The notes under the pieces are model-generated. The model saw only the letters and a program-made list of their open reading frames with translations, did not search any database and was not told the origin of the DNA. Positions 7,035-17,700 of a stretch of DNA of 26,393 bases are shown piece by piece. The stretch's first letter is position 1. Each line of letters starts with the position of its first letter. Origin of the DNA: Planctomycetota bacterium (GTDB lineage: Bacteria; Planctomycetota; Planctomycetia; Pirellulales; Pirellulaceae); the NCBI GenBank assembly GCA_026692885.1, contig JAPLNJ010000224.1, positions 1 to 26,393 on the forward strand. The letters run 5' to 3'. Both the position numbers and the translations under genes were made by a program.

Positions 7035-7419
7035 GAGTCCTAGGTTGCCAATGGCCTGGGAGGGCGGAGCTCCCGACGAGCCGGAGCGGGCCGTCAGAGA
7101 CGGCCCCACGGCTCGGCCTTGATGGCCTTGATCAAAACGCTGCGAACTGCTGTCATTGCTGACAATAAGGCGGGTGGCTGGTGGCTGAGCCTAGGCGAAG
7201 CCCCAGTCCACTGTTGCTGGGGCTTCGCCTAGGCTCAGCCACCAGCCACCCTGCTGCTAGCGTTTTGCAAGATTACGATCATGGCCGCCTTGATCACGTG
7301 GTTACGATGATTCGCTGCTAGCGTTTTGCGCCACCTTATGATCAAGGCCCCACCGGCTCCGCGGGAGCGTCGCCCTCCCAATCCATGTTCTCTGGTTCTC
7401 CATTAGCAACCTAGGACTC
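7035..7419. mobile_element. MITE-like composite inverted-repeat element (385 bp)
   Basis: Bounded by perfect 14-bp terminal inverted repeats (GAGTCCTAGGTTGC at 7035-7048, its complement at 7406-7419). These extend imperfectly inward through a GGGAGGGCG/GAGCCGG segment (7057-7084 against 7353-7380). The interior holds the perfect palindrome 7172-7251 and two direct copies of GCTGCTAGCGTTTTGC (7253-7268 and 7314-7329). No coding frame of note and no obvious target duplication. It ends 29 bases before the moaC start, so moaC must be transcribed from within or across it. Confidence 0.7.
7172..7251. repeat. Perfect 35-bp inverted repeat with 10-nt loop
   Basis: The arms 7172-7206 and 7217-7251 are exact reverse complements, separated by ten bases. 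It would form a very stable hairpin in RNA or a cruciform in DNA. Part of one arm recurs exactly at 3569-3590. Confidence 0.95.
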
Positions 7420-7448
7420 CAGAATGGCCCCCCGAGGATACTGCTCGA

Positions 7449-7943
7449 ATGACCGGCAAACTGACCCATTTTGACGAACACGGAGCCAGTCGCATGGTCG
7501 ACGTGGGCGATAAGCCCACCACCAGCCGCTACGCGCGAGCGAGTGGCCAAGTCCGCATGGCACCCGCTACGTTACGATTGATCCGCGATCGTCAAGTTGC
7601 CAAAGGCGACGTGCTGGAGGTGGCCCGGTTGGCCGGCATCCTGGCGGCGAAACGCACGAGCGACTTGATTCCCCTGTGTCATACGCTGCCGCTGGAGTCG
7701 GTGGAAGTCGGCTACGATTTTCCTGCGGACGACACGCTCCGGATCACCGCCACCACCCGAGTGACGGCGAAGACGGGAGTGGAACTGGAAGCCCTGGTAG
7801 CGGTCAGCGTCGCCGCCCTGACGGTCTATGACATGTGCAAAGCGGTGGATCGCGGGATGACGATTGAGAGTCTCCGTTTGGAAGAAAAATTCGGCGGCCG
7901 TAGCGGTCATTTTCTGCGCGATTCCGCGGTAGGCAGCCCCTAG
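7449..7943 (+). CDS. moaC: Cyclic pyranopterin monophosphate synthase MoaC
   Basis: A 164-residue protein. It converts the GTP-derived 3',8-cyclo intermediate to cyclic pyranopterin monophosphate in molybdenum cofactor synthesis, working after MoaA in the cytoplasm. Family hallmarks are [12 protein letters not shown] (16-27), [20 protein letters not shown] (66-85), [12 protein letters not shown] (109-120) and [11 protein letters not shown] (127-137) with catalytic Asp128 and Lys131. Length is normal for the family. GAGG at 7434-7437 precedes the ATG at 7449. No other moa/moe gene is in the window, so it is an orphan locus. It converges with the GH20 gene and shares the bases of its stop codon (CTAG 7940-7943). 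Confidence 0.95.
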   Translation: MTGKLTHFDEHGASRMVDVGDKPTTSRYARASGQVRMAPATLRLIRDRQVAKGDVLEVARLAGILAAKRTSDLIPLCHTLPLESVEVGYDFPADDTLRITATTRVTAKTGVELEALVAVSVAALTVYDMCKAVDRGMTIESLRLEEKFGGRSGHFLRDSAVGSP

Positions 7944-9538
7944 TCGGCCTCCGCGGGCAGTTCGAACGAATTCCAGCCGGCACGCTCGAACTTGCCGTCG
8001 GCCGGCACCAGTTTCCGCAGCACTGCGGCTGTCGCGGCACGCATCAGTGACCAGTCCATCTGACGCATGCCGAGTGCGGTTTGATCTTGCGACCATGCAC
8101 AGTTAGCGGTGTACGCGAGCGTGGGGATACTTTGGACCAAGTGATGCCAGGTCGTCATCAGCAGACCGCTCTGGTTGGCGGAGGCGGCCTTGGCCAGCGT
8201 GCGGATGTTGCTCGGCGAGTTCCACGGACATGCCAGCGTCTCGAAGCCCCGCCCGTGGAAATGCGCCAGCGTCGGCACCTCGCCCTTGGTCACGTCGTAG
8301 TGCCAGTCGGCGATCATGATCTTGCGCGAGACCCGGTCGAGCGCCTCATGCGTCGGCAGCGCCGGCGAGCCGTTCGCGGCAAACCCGGCTGGCCACTTCC
8401 CACTCTCCAACAAAGCGTCGCCCCACATAATCGCGCGCCGGCCGCGTTTCTCCAGATGGGCGGCCAGGTTGTTGATGTGGTCGGCAAACAGCTGCACGCG
8501 GTCGGCCTGGCGGCAGCGGTCGCACGTCGCGTGCGAGTACGCTTCGTCGCAACCGATGTGGAAGAACTGACCCGGCCCGGCGAACTCGATCAATTCGTCG
8601 CACACGCGCCGCAGCAGGTCCTGCGTACGCGGGTTGGTCAGGCACCAGGTCCAGCCGTCCGGCTCGAACAAAGGCGCCAGCCGCGGATTCTGGTCGAGGA
8701 CGACGTGCCGCCCGTGCTTGATGCGGCAAGCCGTAGCGTGGCCCCAACAGTTGAACATCGGGACGACCTCGAGGCCCATGTTCCGCGCGATGCCGATCAA
8801 CCGGCCGGCCTCCGCCTTGGGCCAGGCTTCGGGCCACGATAGCTCTCGCATCGCGTCGAGCCGCAGCATGCCCCAGAACTCCAACACGACGTGCGTGAAC
8901 TTGAAGAACGCTGCCAGCCGGATCGCCTTCTCGATCATCAGCGGCGACGTCTCGTGGAAGATGCAGAGGTGCAGCCCGCGGAATTTCAACGCCGGCCAGT
9001 CGTGAATCTCCACCTGCGGCAGCGTGAAAACCGGGCCACCACCGGCCGCGGACTCGTCGGCCTCCAACAGTTGCAGCAGTGTGAACCAGGCGTGTCGTAC
9101 GCCAGCCGCATCCGTCGCACTCGCCGCGATGCCCGCAGCGTCCACCTTGAGCGAGTAGGTTGCCTTCGGCTGCCGCTGCGGCGGTCTTGCCCCGGAGAGC
9201 GTGAACTGGCCGGCGGTCAGCGAAGCGTCACGCGTCACGGCCAGTTCCACCGTGCCGAACGTGAACCGTTGCCACGTCTCCTGCAGCATCTGGACCAGGG
9301 CCGGATCGCTGTCGCCGCCCACCGCCAGCTTCACGTTACGAGCGAGGTTAAACGTGCCCGTGCCCCACGTGATCTTGTTCGGGTAAGGATGCAAGCTCCG
9401 CGGCAGAACGTCGGTCTCGGGCACCGCAGCCGCTTGCGCAGGTGCCAAGCGGCCCAGTGCAAGCGTGCCGACGACGGCAGCGGAGGTGTTCAGGAAGGCC
9501 CGGCGCGAGGTGACGGTGGGTGGAAGTAATGTTGTCAT
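7940..9538 (-). CDS. Tat-exported GH20 beta-N-acetylhexosaminidase-like enzyme
   Basis: A 532-residue protein with an N-terminal twin-arginine signal ([11 protein letters not shown], residues 11-21, then a hydrophobic stretch ending near APAQAAA). Residues about 45-175 resemble the GH20 N-terminal alpha/beta domain. Residues about 180-480 form the (beta/alpha)8 domain, beginning [15 protein letters not shown] and carrying the catalytic pair Asp331-Glu332 in [16 protein letters not shown] rather than the commoner GGDE resembles hexosaminidase-D-type members. CDRCRQAD just after it adds a Cys pair. Likely releases terminal beta-linked N-acetylhexosamine outside the cytoplasm. The ATG at 9538 has no close ribosome site; a strong AAGGAG at 9587-9592 serves an out-of-frame ATG at 9581, raising the possibility of a small indel in the leader. 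Confidence 0.85.
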   Translation of the reverse strand: MTTLLPPTVTSRRAFLNTSAAVVGTLALGRLAPAQAAAVPETDVLPRSLHPYPNKITWGTGTFNLARNVKLAVGGDSDPALVQMLQETWQRFTFGTVELAVTRDASLTAGQFTLSGARPPQRQPKATYSLKVDAAGIAASATDAAGVRHAWFTLLQLLEADESAAGGGPVFTLPQVEIHDWPALKFRGLHLCIFHETSPLMIEKAIRLAAFFKFTHVVLEFWGMLRLDAMRELSWPEAWPKAEAGRLIGIARNMGLEVVPMFNCWGHATACRIKHGRHVVLDQNPRLAPLFEPDGWTWCLTNPRTQDLLRRVCDELIEFAGPGQFFHIGCDEAYSHATCDRCRQADRVQLFADHINNLAAHLEKRGRRAIMWGDALLESGKWPAGFAANGSPALPTHEALDRVSRKIMIADWHYDVTKGEVPTLAHFHGRGFETLACPWNSPSNIRTLAKAASANQSGLLMTTWHHLVQSIPTLAYTANCAWSQDQTALGMRQMDWSLMRAATAAVLRKLVPADGKFERAGWNSFELPAEAD

Positions 9539-9886
9539 GGCAGCGTGGCCTGCGGCTCTCCAAGAGTTTCTGCTTGTCCATCACAGCTCCTTCGTGTGTG
9601 TCTGGCTTTATAGTTCATCGGGAGAATCCGGGGAACGGGGCTGATCTATTCGACTGTCTGACTTCGCTCAACTGCGTCTTCAAGGCTAAGAGCGTGGGGT
9701 CGCGATGGGTGAGCGGAGCAACGCTAGCCCAATGCCGCTTACTTGGCACTCGGACATGGTGAGCCGCAAGGCGCTTGCCGCGGGTTCTTGGCGAGAAAAC
9801 GCGGCCAATCTTCACCGGCGGCTAGCGCCTTGCCGCTCACAACCCACTTTCTAGCCTTGAAGACGCACTAGGGGTATGTCAGGCTG
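9539..9886. other. Intergenic region mostly occupied by a MITE-like element
   Basis: About 348 bases between the GH20 start and the radical SAM stop, both on the minus strand. Bases 9539-9640 carry the GH20 leader with AAGGAG at 9587-9592. The remainder is the inverted-repeat element described separately. No gene is supported. Confidence 0.6.
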
Positions 9887-9890
9887 TCAG
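9653..9890. mobile_element. MITE-like element with imperfect terminal inverted repeats
   Basis: The arms at 9674-9689 and 9851-9866 share a 16-base core (GCGTCTTCAAGGCTA plus one base). The match extends inward to about 9700/9841 and weakly outward to about 9653/9890. Inside are further inverted copies of a GTGAGC-GCAAGGCGCTNGCCG unit at 9759-9786 and 9815-9840, and a related GTGAGCGG...CGCTAGCC at 9709-9729. There is no coding content. The outer right arm reaches the stop codon of the radical SAM gene. Confidence 0.65.
9815..9840. repeat. Dispersed repeat unit, also at 21132-21157
   Basis: A 26-base unit with core GGCTAGCGCC and end CCGCTCAC. It matches 21132-21157 with only a few mismatches, and is inverted relative to the unit at 9759-9786. 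This shows a repeat family scattered between genes. Confidence 0.75.
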
Positions 9891-11599
9891 GATCCCATCG
9901 ACACCGGCTTCTCCGGCTGACGCTCGATCCAGACCGTCTCGAACACCGCGTCGGGGCGCAGCAGGAGCGGGTTACCGCTCGCCGGACCGCTTTGTACCAG
10001 CCAATCCTCCAGCGCCTGGCGGTTGGCCAGCACGACGCCGTGCGGATACAGACCCCGGGCCTGACTGAACTCCGCCCGGGCCTGCTCGAACAGCCCACGC
10101 GATGCGGCCACACAGCCCAGGATGTTCCTGGCCAGCCCAGGCAGGGGATAGCCTGCGGTCAACGCCTCTTGAGCATGCCGCTCGGCCAGGGCCAGCTTCC
10201 GCTCCCGGCAATAGGCTGCGGCCAGATCGAGGTGGGCCTCCGGAAGATCAGGAAGTCGCTGAAGAATCTCCTGACAATCGTGTTCGCCATACCGCCCGAT
10301 CTCGGCGACCGGCTCGAAACGCCCCACCAGCTTCTGGATCTCCCGGAAGTCCCGCGAGTCGCCCAGAAAGAACTTCAGCGTGGGAACGTCGTGGGTCACA
10401 AAAATCTCTTCGGTGATCACCCCCTCCCGCACGAGCAGTTCGAACTCCTCGGTGCCGGGATAGATGGAAAGCAGTGTGAAGAACACCTGGTTCGGCCGGG
10501 CGGCTTCAATCAATTCCAGGCTCTGGCGGATGGTCTCCCTGGTCTCGCCGCGGTTACCCCACATCATGTAGAACCGCACCTGGAAGCCGTAACGCTGGGC
10601 CATACGCGTGGCCTCGATAACCTGCTGCGGTGTGATCCGTTTCCTGATGTTCGCGAGAATCTCCGGAGAACCCGACTCCACCCCTAGGCTCAGCAGGCGG
10701 CAGCCGGCCCTCCGCATCGCGCACAGCAACTCCTCGTCGAGCGCATCGGCTCGGGTGTCGCAGCTCCACACGAAGTTCAGCCCCCGCTCCCGGATACCTC
10801 GGCAGATCTCTAACGCCCGCGGACGATGGGCCGTGAAGGTGTCGTCTTTGACGGAGAGTAACCGCTGTCCCTGCCCTGCCACGGCTTGTTCGAGCAGGTC
10901 CAAGACGTAGGCCGGCGAGTGGAACCGTACCTTGCGGCTCCACATGGCCTGACTGTTGCAGAACGTACACTGCCCCGGACAGCCGCGTGAGGTGATCAGA
11001 ATGTGGCTGGGGAAGTAGTCCAGCGGCGAGGCCAGTGAGTCCAGCTCGCGAATCGGCGCGCGATCCGGTCCGACGTGGAGCGTGCCCTGGTGCCGGGTCA
11101 CCGTGCCAGCCAGCCCGACGATCGGTTGGCCCGCCTCCAGACGTTCGAGCAGTTCCAAGAAAGTCTGTTCCCCCTCGCAGCGCACCACGGTATCGACCGC
11201 CGGGCAGGCGGCCAGGAATTGCTGCGGGAGTGCGGTGACATGGGGTCCACCCACCGCGATGTGCGCCGCGGGGTGCAATTGCCGCACCAGCCGGGCCACC
11301 GCCATGACGCCGCGGCGATTGATGGTCAGGCAGGAGATCCCGTACAAGTCCGCCGGGCGGTCCCGCAGCAGTCGCTCGACTTCGGCCCAGGGGAAGCTGC
11401 TGAGGTTCAGCACGTTGACCGCGTGCCCAGCCCGCAACGCCTGGGCCGCCAGCGACAGCAGCCCGTAAGGGATCGTGCAGAAGTCAGCATCGGGAATCAG
11501 CGGGCGCTCCGCCCTGGCCGGAGGCCCCTCCGCAGGCTCGAACCGCTCGCCAGGCCGCGGGATTTTCCAGGGGGGAGCGTGCAGGAGGACGATTTGCAT
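9887..11599 (-). CDS. B12-binding-type radical SAM protein with C-terminal TPR
   Basis: A 570-residue protein of the BchE/class B group. Residues 1-190 form a Rossmann-like cobalamin-binding domain (MQIVLLHAPPWKIP, AHIAVGGPHVTALP), but the DxHxxG loop is not seen. Residues about 195-400 are the radical SAM barrel with the CX3CX2C motif RGCPGQCTFCN (Cys207, Cys211, Cys214), SLGVESGSPEIL and MWGNRGETRETI. Residues about 450-530 look like one or two TPR units (EAHLDLAAAYCRERKLALAE, then AASRGLFEQARAEFSQA). It presumably performs a SAM-dependent methylation or rearrangement; substrate unknown, perhaps a lipid or peptide. AGAGG lies seven bases before the ATG. It is 122 bases downstream of the giant gene on the same strand and may share its transcript. 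Confidence 0.88.
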   Translation of the reverse strand: MQIVLLHAPPWKIPRPGERFEPAEGPPARAERPLIPDADFCTIPYGLLSLAAQALRAGHAVNVLNLSSFPWAEVERLLRDRPADLYGISCLTINRRGVMAVARLVRQLHPAAHIAVGGPHVTALPQQFLAACPAVDTVVRCEGEQTFLELLERLEAGQPIVGLAGTVTRHQGTLHVGPDRAPIRELDSLASPLDYFPSHILITSRGCPGQCTFCNSQAMWSRKVRFHSPAYVLDLLEQAVAGQGQRLLSVKDDTFTAHRPRALEICRGIRERGLNFVWSCDTRADALDEELLCAMRRAGCRLLSLGVESGSPEILANIRKRITPQQVIEATRMAQRYGFQVRFYMMWGNRGETRETIRQSLELIEAARPNQVFFTLLSIYPGTEEFELLVREGVITEEIFVTHDVPTLKFFLGDSRDFREIQKLVGRFEPVAEIGRYGEHDCQEILQRLPDLPEAHLDLAAAYCRERKLALAERHAQEALTAGYPLPGLARNILGCVAASRGLFEQARAEFSQARGLYPHGVVLANRQALEDWLVQSGPASGNPLLLRPDAVFETVWIERQPEKPVSMGS

Positions 11600-11721
11600 T
11601 CGCAGCCTCTTTGCCTTCCGGGATGGGGTGTTTGAAGATCAGCCGATCATGCAGGGTTCTCGCCGTCTCGACCGCGTCCGGAGTGACGAGCGAGACCGGG
11701 AACTTATTTCGGCCCACGTTG

Positions 11722-14700
11722 CTACGGATGCGTTCCCTGCCAGACCCGAGCGACGTCCCGAGCGAGATCCGTCAGCAGGCCGTCCCATTCGGCAGCGAGC
11801 AACTCGGACCTTTCAGGGGCTGCTGGCGTGGCTCCGATCCCGGAAGCCACGACGACCTCGGTCCCTTCGCCTTCCGCCGTTCCAACCGCCGGATGGCTGT
11901 TGATAAAGTTGATCACCAGCAGCACGTCGCTGGCCGAACACCCGCCACTGTGGTCCACGTCGTACAGCGGATGCACACCCGCTGGCGGGGCTGGCAGATT
12001 CGTTTGGCCGGGATGGGCATTGATGTAGTTGATCAGGGTCAAGACATCCAACGCTTCCACGCGACCGTTGCCATCCAAGTCGCATGGATTAGCGGCGTTG
12101 TGCCACGGTGTATACGTGATCTGACTGTCCGTGCTGGTAGATGCCTGGTTCGGGTTGCCGGTTTCGGTCTGGACCACGCCCGCGGCCAGCGATGCGATCA
12201 CCGTGCCCGTGTCGGTCATCCCGCTAACCTCCACCTCGTACGTTGTACCACTGCCACGAACCACGGCCACCAGCGTGCCAGGCGCGGTGCCGGCGAGCGT
12301 CACATCCTCGGCCACAAAACCGCTGACCGCCTCGCTGAACACCACGCTGAAACGAACCGGCACCACGTTCGTCGGATCCGGCTGGTCGCTGGCCTGGTTG
12401 ATGGTAACCGTCGGAAACGGATTGACGTTGGAGCCGGACAAGACGGCTAGCGTCCGCGAATAGGACAGGTTGTCCCCGGCTGTCGACAAGTCGTTGTCCA
12501 AGCCGCCGTCTGTTACGGTGACCGTGATCAAGGCAAACCCGTTGGCTTGGGCCAGCGGTCGGAAGCTCAGCGTCGCTGTCGAGCCGGTGCCGGAATAGGC
12601 GACCGCCAAGTCCTTGATCCAGGTCGGATTGGTGGTGGCGGCCGTCACGCGTACCGGTTGGGATTCGCCCCCGCCAGCCGTGATCCCCGTCAGCGGCACA
12701 GTCTGCCCAGGGAAATCCGGCCCGACAAAGACGCTCGCCGGCAGCGGGTCCAAGGTGGGTGGGTCATTGAGCGGCTGGACAGTGACCGTGAACGAGCGGG
12801 AAGCCGTGCCGTTGTCGGCGGTCGTGCTCAGGTCGCCGTCCAGCCCGCCATCGGTCACGGTCACCGTGATTACGGCTCGCCCCGACTGATCCGGCAGCGG
12901 CGCGAAACGCAATGCGCCAATGGTCGTCGGCGAGGTGTAGTCAACGGTCACCGTGGCGATCAGGCCAGGCTGATCACTGTTGGCCGTCACCTGCAGCGGC
13001 TGAGTATCACCGAGACCCGCCGAGATCCCGCTCAGCGAAATGAGCTGTTCGCCGGCATCCTCATTGATCGCGGACGGATCGACAATCGCATTCAACGTAG
13101 GCGGCGAGTTTACCGACTGGAAGGCGAAATTCACGGCCTGCACAGCGTCCACCCCATTCAACGCCAGCCGTTGGGCGCCGCCGCCGATCGCGTTCAGGTT
13201 CACCGTCACGCTGTTCTGCTGGCTATTGACGACCACCAGATCCCGCGTGCCGTTGTGGTCCAGATCCGCTGCCGCCACCGAGATTCGCGACGCGCCCGGG
13301 AAATCGGCCGTACCGAAGCTCTCGGCTGGCTCGAATTTGAACGTTCCCTGGCTCAACTGATTCCGCAGGATGCCCACGGTCTTCGATTTGCCGTTGGTTA
13401 CCAGCAGGTCCAGATCGCCGTCGTTCTCCAGATCGGCCACTTCCAGATCCATGGGACCCTGCCCGCCGGACAGCGTCGCGACGGCCTGAAATGTCCCGTC
13501 TCCGGCGCCCTGGCACACCGTCACGGTATCGGACAGGAAGTTCGCCACGGCCAAGTCCAGATACTGGTCGCCGTTTAAGTCTGCCGCCACCAGCGCCGCC
13601 GGACCGAACCCGACCTGGCAGGCCAACTGGGCGGGTAAGAAGGACCCGTTGCCGTTTGCAAGCAAGACTCGCACATCGCCCAGGTCGCTGTCTTTCGGGT
13701 TGGTGCCGAAATCCGCCACGGCCAGATCCGGACGGTGGTCCTGATTGAAGTCACCCACGACCACGGCAAACGGATGGTTGCCCACCGGCAGACGGGCGGC
13801 GTCCGCGGTGAACGCTCCGTGCCCATCGTTCCGCAGGACCGACAAAGTGTTGTTCGCTTCGTTCGTGACGATCAAGTCCAGGTCGCCGTCGCCGTCCAGA
13901 TCGCCGCTGGCGACTGCGTTCGGCATTGTCCCGACGGCCACATACTGCACGCTGGCGAAGTGCGTGCCGTCGAAGTCCAGCAGGATGGTCACCTTGGAGG
14001 ACAAGCTGTTGACGACCGCCAGGTCGATCCCGCCGCGGCCGTTGAAATCGCCGGCCAGCACGGCCACCGGGCCATAGCCCTGGGGCTCCAGCGAAATCTC
14101 GATCGGCGCCGCAGGAAAATTCCCGTGGCCATCGTTCGGGAGCAACGATACGGCATTGCGATCGTAGATGGCCGTCGCCAGATCCGGGAATCCATCGTTG
14201 TTGAAGTCCGCGACGGCCACGTCTTGCGGACTGCCCAAGGGATTACCCTGTACCGCCAGCGAGTAGACGCGTTTTGTGAAGCTGTTGCCGACGGGCGCTG
14301 TCTGACGCTGCTGCGGCACGTCCAGTACTCGCACCGTGTACGGCCGATTGCCCAGATGGTCGAACGCGTATTCCCCCGTTTCATCCACACCGGCCGTGTT
14401 GGGATCGTTGCTGGCCGAGATCAATCGCCGTTCGTTGAACTGCCAAGCACCGTCGTCGTTCAGATCCAAGAACACCGTGGCGCCCGCGATGCCCGGTTCG
14501 CCGGGATCCTGTCGGCCGTTGCCGTTGCGATCCACGAACACGCGTCCCTGCACCACAGCGTTTTCGGACTGGCCCGTCGTCTGTACCGGGCGCACGCCGA
14601 AGTCCCGATCGGGGAGCTTTCCGCCAGCCGGCAGATAGACCTTCCACACGCCCAAGCTGCTGGCCGTGGGCAGAACCGTGGTGTAGCCGCTCTGCAGTAC

Positions 14701-17700
14701 CAGCGTCACGCGATATTCCTGTTCGGCCGACAGGTTCGCGAACGCGTACTTCCCATCGGCGTCCGTCAACGCAGTGAGTTCCCCGCTGTCGAGCTGTCCG
14801 TTCGCATTGGCATCCAGGAACACCGTCCAACCCAGCTGGCCCGTTTCCCCGGGGTCATAGACGCCGTTGGCAATCCCGTCGATAAAGCAACGTCCGCGGA
14901 TCTCGCCAGGATTGGGGACTAAGCCGAAGTCCACCCCAGAAAAACTCTGGCCCGCGTATAATGCTATCGTGTGACTGCCCGCGCCAGCCGCGTTTCGATT
15001 CGTGCTGACGAATATGTCAGGCATTCCGTTCGAGTCGTTGGGTACCAAGTTGGATTCGTTCGACTGAAAGGCAAGAAAGCGGCCGTCCGCGCTGAGGGCG
15101 GGGTCCCAGGATATGTATTGGTCAGCGTTTGCACTGGCGTCAACCACACCAGCCCGTTCGATGCTGTGATTCTCACGGTCGTAAATCAAGGCGACCTTGA
15201 TTCCGCTTGTGTCCGGCCCCACGCCATTCGACAGCACTGAGTAGAAGGCGACAAACCGTCCGTCTGCGCTTAGCGAAGGTGCTTCTCTCAAATGATTCAA
15301 TTCGGTGCCATCATTGGCCACGACCACCCGTTCAATGCTATGTTTCCCGCGATCGTACACAAAGACATCAATCAATCCATTCGTATCGCCCGGCACAAAG
15401 TTCGAGGCAGCGGAAATAAACGCGATGAACCTACCATCCGAACTCAGAGAGGGTGCCTCGCTGCAGTCGTTGCCTTCCGCGCCCTCGCTGCTCGCGCTGA
15501 CCCGCTCGACGCTGCGATCTTGGCGATCGTAGACAAAGACGTCCCACGTCTGATTCGTGTCCCCTGATACCAGATTCGACGCCGCCGAGGTGAAGCCAAC
15601 GAACCTGCCGCCCGCACTTAGCGATGAACCGCTACTCCAATCGTTGCCCTCCGCGGCATCGCTGGCCAAGCTGACCCGCTCGACGCTGTGATTCTGGCGG
15701 TCGTACACAAAGACGTCGGTGGTTGCGTTCGTATCGCCTGGCACCAAGTTCGACGCATCAGACTCGAAGGCGACGAAGCGGCCGTCTGCGCTTAACGACG
15801 GTGAGTAACTCCGGTCGTTGCCCGCCGTGCCGTCGCTGGCCACGCTAACCCGCTCGACGCTGCCATCCTGACGGTCGCAGACGAAGATATCCCACGTGCC
15901 GGTGGTGTCGCCTGGCACCAGATTTGAAGCCAAAGAGGTAAACGCGACGAAGCGGCCGTTCGCGCTAAGCGAGGACTCGTAACTGCCGCCGTTTCCAGGC
16001 GAGCCATCTTCTGCCGCACTGACCAGTTCGGTGGTCTGGTTCTGGCGGTCATGAACAAAGACGTCATTGTCTCCGTTCGTGTCGCCAGACACCAAGTCTT
16101 GGGCAGAGGAATCAAACGCAACGAACTGACCGTCGGCGCTCAGCGACGAAGAATAGCTGGAGCTCGTTGCCTGACTGCCATACTGGCCCACGCTCACTCG
16201 CTCGGTAGGCGCAAAGGTTTGGGACCATCCTGTCACCAGATCCAGGGCCAGGGAGTAGGTTGCGGGCGGCAGTTGACTGAACGAGAAATCGCCCTGCTCC
16301 ACAAAAACGGTCGTACTAGTGTCGTCAGTCTTCGTCGTGGACGCTTGCTCTCCGACGCCGTACTTCGAGTTCTTGTCAGCGTCAATGTAGACCGTTTGCC
16401 CGGGAAGGCCCGGTTCGTTTGGGTCCCTTTGCCCGTCGCGGTCAAGATCCTGGAATACGGTGCCGTAGATTTCGGCGTCGAACGCTTCGAAGGCGCCAAT
16501 GTCGCGTTTGGAAAGTCGGTTTCCGTCTCCGTCTTGAGGCCTCGCGATGCCCCGCTGATCCGTATTCGGATACTCGGCGGGGTCTCCTACATCGATGGCC
16601 GGATTGTATGAGTCAAGTAGGGCATGGGTCCATGTCGGTCCGCCGTTATCTTGGAGCGGGCCGAAGGACCAATCAGTGCCAATTGAATTCGGGTAGATGC
16701 GGTCGCCGTTTCGAGGTTGGAAGTACCAATCGGCTGAATATGCTAGATTGTATCCCAACGAAATGGTGCCATGACCAAGGTCATGAGGCACATTCCGAGT
16801 TGCCGTATTGCGAAAATAGAGAGAATTGTGAGTCTCAATCGGTCCAGAAATGGCTTCTGAACCTCTGTTTTCGGCCAGAGTGTCACTTTCCAAAAAAACC
16901 GGATTCGCGTCGATGAAGCAAGTGAAGTCAACGACGTTGTTCTGTCGGTCGTAGACGAGCATGGCCGTCCGCCCATTCGTGCGGCCGGGCACCAAGTTGG
17001 ACGCGTCAGAGTCAAACGCTACCGATTGACCGTCCGCGCTGAGGGAAGACAAGATATTCCAGTTATTAGCCTCGGTCCCATCGTTCGCGAGACTTACCCG
17101 CTGGACATCGTCGTTCTGGCGGTCGTAGAGGAAAATATCGGTCTTTCCATTAGCGTCGCGGGGCACCAAGTTCGACGCGGAAGACGTGAAGGCGACGAAG
17201 CGGCCGTCCGCACTCAGCGAGGGGTCCACACTCGAACCGTTGCCTTCGGTTTGATCATTGGCCAAACTGACGCGTTCAACCTGGGAAGTTTGGCGGTCGT
17301 ACACAAACACGTCCGTTGTCCCATTCGTGTCCCCCGGCACCAAGTTCGACGCGTCAGACTCAAACCCGACGAAACGACCGTCCGCGCTTAGCAATGGTGA
17401 ATGAATCGGCAGGGCGGCTTCCCAGCCGTCGCTAGTCACGCCCACGCGCTGAACCATGTGCTCTTGGCGGTCGTAGACAAAGATACCGTCCGCCCCATTT
17501 ACATTCTCGGATGCCAAGTTCGACGCGGAAGACGTGAAAGCGACGAACCGGCCGTTCGCGCTCAGGCACGGCTTGCCGCTCCAGGCGTTACCTTCCTCGC
17601 CATTGCTGGCCACACTGACACGCTCGACCGTGTGGTCTTGGCGGTCGTAGACGAAGATGTCAGAATCGAAATTGGCGTCGCCAGGCACCAAGTTCGAAGC

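Noticed and set aside
11484..11717. Minus-strand GTG frame between the giant gene and the radical SAM gene
   Set aside because: It reads plausibly for about 40 codons but overlaps the radical SAM start by over 100 bases in another frame and has no ribosome site. Kept only as a remote possibility.
12547..14922. Long plus-strand frames opposite the FG-GAP and SdrD modules
   Set aside because: They are shadows of the giant gene; composition is Arg/His/Gln-rich with no domain.
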